A model generated the notes under the pieces. That model ran no database searches, was not told the DNA's origin, and saw only the letters and a program-made list of their open reading frames with translations. The translations under genes were made by a program, and so were the position numbers. Positions 61,621 to 64,000 of a stretch of DNA of 64,000 bases are shown piece after piece (position 1 is the stretch's first letter; the number at the start of each line of letters is the position of its first letter). This stretch comes from Rhodanobacter sp. DHG33 (GTDB lineage Bacteria > Pseudomonadota > Gammaproteobacteria > Xanthomonadales > Rhodanobacteraceae): the NCBI RefSeq assembly GCF_014843005.1, contig NZ_JACYXM010000006.1:380757-444756 (forward strand), given 5' to 3'.

Positions 61621-62081
61621 CTCGCGCGGATTGCCGGCACTAAAGTTACCTGTGTCGGGAAGGGCGTTGGTTTGAGGCGCAGTCGCAGTGCGCGAGGCAC
61701 ACCACGATATGTCGAGTGCTCTGGGTTCTCTCTCGGGCGGTTAAGCGCCTTTACGATCAGCGTGACGCGCGGCGATTTGACGAGGGGAGGCCCTCCTCGC
61801 ACTGATTGCCACCCTGATAGCAGACAGGGTGGTAAATGATATTTCGTCGATTGATCTGGATCGGGAAGCCGTCATTGCGGTTTCCCACCGGTGATTTTCC
61901 AATCGCGCTTCCAAGACGGAGTTCACACCGCTCCGATACTGCAGTTCTTGCCGCATAGCCTCGCTGTGTCGGTCATTCAACTTCATGCATACGATGCGAT
62001 GTGTATACAGGTGCGGGCAGAAGGCCTGCCCGGTGTGCAATGGGATAACGCGGCCCTGGCAGCGCCCGATAACCCTAATGC
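61621..62081. other. 461-base gap before the effector gene
   Basis: No gene that I can support. A perfect 8-bp hairpin CCACCCTG-ATAGCAGA-CAGGGTGG (61809-61832) is present. A leftward 99-codon frame (61741-62040) lacks an SD and family features. The gap does not hold an obvious immunity lipoprotein for the neighbouring effector. Confidence 0.5.
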
Positions 62082-64000
62082 CTACTGCCCCAATGGCATG
62101 CCCTGGGCAGGGGCCTGGGCATGGATGTAAGACGGCAGTTGATTGGCTTGCTGGATCTGATGGATGGAATGCTGCGGGTCGGGCGAGGGCGTCTTCACGT
62201 CCACGGCGACCGGAGGCCGGGGCTCGGTTGTGGTCATGAAGTGCATGATGCCGCGCTGCTCGTCGTAGGCAATGGGGCCGATGTTGGCGTGGGTGATGCC
62301 GCCGGTGTGGCAGGCTGCGGTGAATTGCAGCAGGCGTTGTTCGCTGGCGTCCGGGATGCGCTCGTGCAGTTCCCGGTAAAGCGCGTGATTGGGACTTGCC
62401 GCATGGCGCGGATCGTCATGCGTATAGGGCGATCCCGTCGCAGGGCGGGAAGGCGGGTGCTGCGGTTGCGAGACGGTCGCAGGCGCCGCGTCGTGCCCGA
62501 ACCACTGCCCCGGATGTGTCAGCTTGTCGTAAGCGTGGCCGACCGCGTGCTCGGCAACATCGGCGCCGTGTGACACCGCTTGTTTGGTGTTGTTGTAGGC
62601 CTGCGAGGCCGCGTGCTCGGCGGTGACGATGCCTTGCGAGACGGCTTGCCGGGTATGGTCGTAAGCCTTCGCGGCGGTGTGCTCGGCAGCCTGCACGCCA
62701 TGGGTCACGGCTTGTCGGGTGTCGTCATAGGCCGTGGTGGCCGTGTGTTTGGCTACATCGATGCCGTGCGACACGGCCTGTTTGGCATGGTCGTAGGTCT
62801 GTTCGGCAGCATGGCCGGCGTTTTCGACTGCCCGATACGTACCGACGGCGCCGTTGACGAGATGGATGACACCTGCCTGGACCTCGGGGCTGTGGATGGC
62901 TGCGTCGATGGTTCGTGCGGCACCGTGTGTTCCGCGTTCGATCGCCTGCTGGGCCGTGTGCAGGCTGTTCGCGGCGAGGTCGCCTACGGCATGTGCCACT
63001 TGTCCCTGCAAATGCGCGGCCTCACCGGCGATGGCGCCTGCCAGCGGTGCGATAGGATTGACGGGCGCCATCGCGTCGCCAGCCTTATGCGCTGTCGTCG
63101 CCATATGCTCGAACTGCGACTGCACATATTGGCCACCCGCGTGCGCGACGTTGGTGCCTGTTTGCAGCCCATGTTCCGCACCCAGTACGACACCGTTCTG
63201 CTCGACCTTCTTCTGGATGAGTGGATCCACGTTCACCGTCAGGTATTCGTCCAGCTGCTTGCGGATGTCCGGTGGAAGTTGCGCACGGGCGTCATGGCCT
63301 TGGGCTTGGCGCAACGCTTCGGACAACTCGCCGCGCTCGCGATAGACATCGTTGCGATAGGCGTCGATGGCGGCCTTGTTGTCGGTGTAGTTTTTCTCGT
63401 ATTGCGTTATGAGCTTCGGATCCAGCACGCTTGTCTGGTTGCTGTGCGGAGGCGGTGCGAAATGGGTGACGCTGTGATCGCCCAGGCTCATGGCGAGGAA
63501 AGGATTGGGCGGCTGCGCGCCGGCCGGTGCATCCAGATAGCGGCCGGCTTGCATGCTCTTGAGATCGTCTGGACTGGCGAGCGTTACTACCGATCCAACA
63601 TGATGATTGGCAGCGCTGACTACATCGCCGGCCATCACATAATCGGTGAGCTGACATCCTGGGGCGGGAGGCCCATCGGTCAGGCCTGCTGCGCCATAGG
63701 CGTTATAGGTCGAACCCCGCAGGCCGAATTTTGCGGCTTCGATTTCCGCCAACGTGCCGCCGAGCGAATGACCGGCAACCGTGATTTGATCCTTGGATAT
63801 CCCGTGTCTGGCTGCCTTATCAATCATTTCGGCAGTGAATTTGTCAGCCGCCGATTTTTGTGGGTTGACTGCATCTCGCACCATCGTGGCGTCTACGGCA
63901 ATATCTTGAATTGAAGTAAGGGTGTGACCCGTGATGTCTTTAATAGCAGGATCGGTACCTCGATAAGCGATGATTATTTCGCCTGTATCCCTGCTGCGGT
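62082..64000 (-). CDS. Lipase-domain effector with XVIPCD-like C-terminus (partial, right end missing)
   Basis: The frame runs off the window edge, so the true start is not seen; 639 codons are visible. The N-terminal part is a class 3 lipase: IIIAYRGTDP, then VAGHSLGGTLAE with the nucleophile Ser at 63765-63767. A long helical middle with four 22-residue repeats and a Pro-rich linker follow. The last about 110 residues (DPRHAASPNHALYRELHERI to the Gln-rich tail) look like an XVIPCD, the signal read by VirD4 of the Xanthomonas-type T4SS. It would be injected into rival bacteria to hydrolyse phospholipid. A partner immunity protein is expected beyond the edge. Confidence 0.82.
   Translation of the reverse strand, partial: RSRDTGEIIIAYRGTDPAIKDITGHTLTSIQDIAVDATMVRDAVNPQKSAADKFTAEMIDKAARHGISKDQITVAGHSLGGTLAEIEAAKFGLRGSTYNAYGAAGLTDGPPAPGCQLTDYVMAGDVVSAANHHVGSVVTLASPDDLKSMQAGRYLDAPAGAQPPNPFLAMSLGDHSVTHFAPPPHSNQTSVLDPKLITQYEKNYTDNKAAIDAYRNDVYRERGELSEALRQAQGHDARAQLPPDIRKQLDEYLTVNVDPLIQKKVEQNGVVLGAEHGLQTGTNVAHAGGQYVQSQFEHMATTAHKAGDAMAPVNPIAPLAGAIAGEAAHLQGQVAHAVGDLAANSLHTAQQAIERGTHGAARTIDAAIHSPEVQAGVIHLVNGAVGTYRAVENAGHAAEQTYDHAKQAVSHGIDVAKHTATTAYDDTRQAVTHGVQAAEHTAAKAYDHTRQAVSQGIVTAEHAASQAYNNTKQAVSHGADVAEHAVGHAYDKLTHPGQWFGHDAAPATVSQPQHPPSRPATGSPYTHDDPRHAASPNHALYRELHERIPDASEQRLLQFTAACHTGGITHANIGPIAYDEQRGIMHFMTTTEPRPPVAVDVKTPSPDPQHSIHQIQQANQLPSYIHAQAPAQGMPLGQ
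62532..62795 (-). repeat. Four 66-base repeats (22 aa each) in the effector
   Basis: The units, in protein order, start YDHAKQAVSHG, YDDTRQAVTHG, YDHTRQAVSQG and YNNTKQAVSHG, each 22 residues with a later EH or KH and Ala pairs; a fifth begins YDKL and breaks. They form an amphipathic helical rod between lipase and XVIPCD parts. The 66-base period makes copy-number change by slippage or recombination likely. Confidence 0.9.

Noticed and set aside
61741-62040. Leftward 99-codon frame before the effector gene, considered as an immunity gene
   Set aside because: No signal peptide or lipobox, no SD, and Arg/Ser-rich composition; X-Tfi proteins are usually exported lipoproteins.
1-64000. CRISPR arrays, tRNA or rRNA genes, insertion sequences, integrases
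   Set aside because: No repeat-spacer pattern, cloverleaf or transposase/integrase frame was seen; absence by eye is not proof for tRNAs.

Overview
The window is G+C-rich Gammaproteobacterial DNA, most likely from the Lysobacterales/Xanthomonadales and probably Rhodanobacteraceae (Dyella, Luteibacter or Rhodanobacter-like). This rests on the rnhB and dnaE neighbourhood, TonB-receptor-led sugar loci without SusD, a short FeoB with a Cys-rich partner, and an XVIPCD-type type IV secretion effector. No database search was possible, so the taxonomy is inference. I saw no rRNA, tRNA, CRISPR array or insertion sequence.

Left part (1-20.4 kb). On the minus strand lie dnaE, a 65-residue small ORF and rnhB, then a leucine/isovalerate (liu) degradation group: HMG-CoA lyase, an ABM-fold protein, the methylcrotonyl-CoA carboxylase biotin subunit, a VOC protein and methylglutaconyl-CoA hydratase. 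A Fur-boxed feoA-feoB-Cys-rich operon points the other way. A secreted phospholipase D-like protein, the carboxylase beta subunit, an Ala-rich lipoprotein, a thiolase and a subtilisin-type autotransporter follow. The last liu gene, isovaleryl-CoA dehydrogenase, lies about 43 kb from the others, beyond the sugar island.

Sugar island (about 20.4-59.1 kb). It opens with a DoxX-like membrane protein, then an amino-sugar/tagatose-phosphate block: a DeoR/AgaR regulator, an amidohydrolase and a DhnA-type aldolase leftward, and an AgaS-like SIS deaminase with two PfkB kinases rightward, around a divergent region rich in CGAAA boxes. Two paralogous TonB-dependent receptors follow. After them comes a run of exported enzymes: a clan GH-D-like alpha-glycosidase, GH79, GH29, a purple-acid-phosphatase-like phosphoesterase, GH1, GH89, a beta-helix (GH141-like) protein and GH35. 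A leftward group (DUF5703/GH95-like glycosidase, FtsX permease, alginate-lyase-like protein, GH105) and a rightward pair (DUF4861, second GH35) close it. The set suggests stepwise removal of fucose, galactose, glucuronate, alpha-GlcNAc and probably alpha-Gal/GalNAc from one branched glycan, with amino sugars feeding the tagatose-phosphate route. Relics of glycosidase C-termini and a low-G+C gene at 36.8-38.05 kb show that the island has been remodelled.

Right edge (59.2-64 kb). Isovaleryl-CoA dehydrogenase and a Dyp peroxidase are followed by a right-truncated gene for a lipase with four 22-residue repeats and a C-terminal XVIPCD-like domain. It is a probable antibacterial effector of a Xanthomonas-type T4SS. 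Two REP-like inverted pairs (near 5.0 and 23.5 kb) and several hairpin terminators are also annotated.
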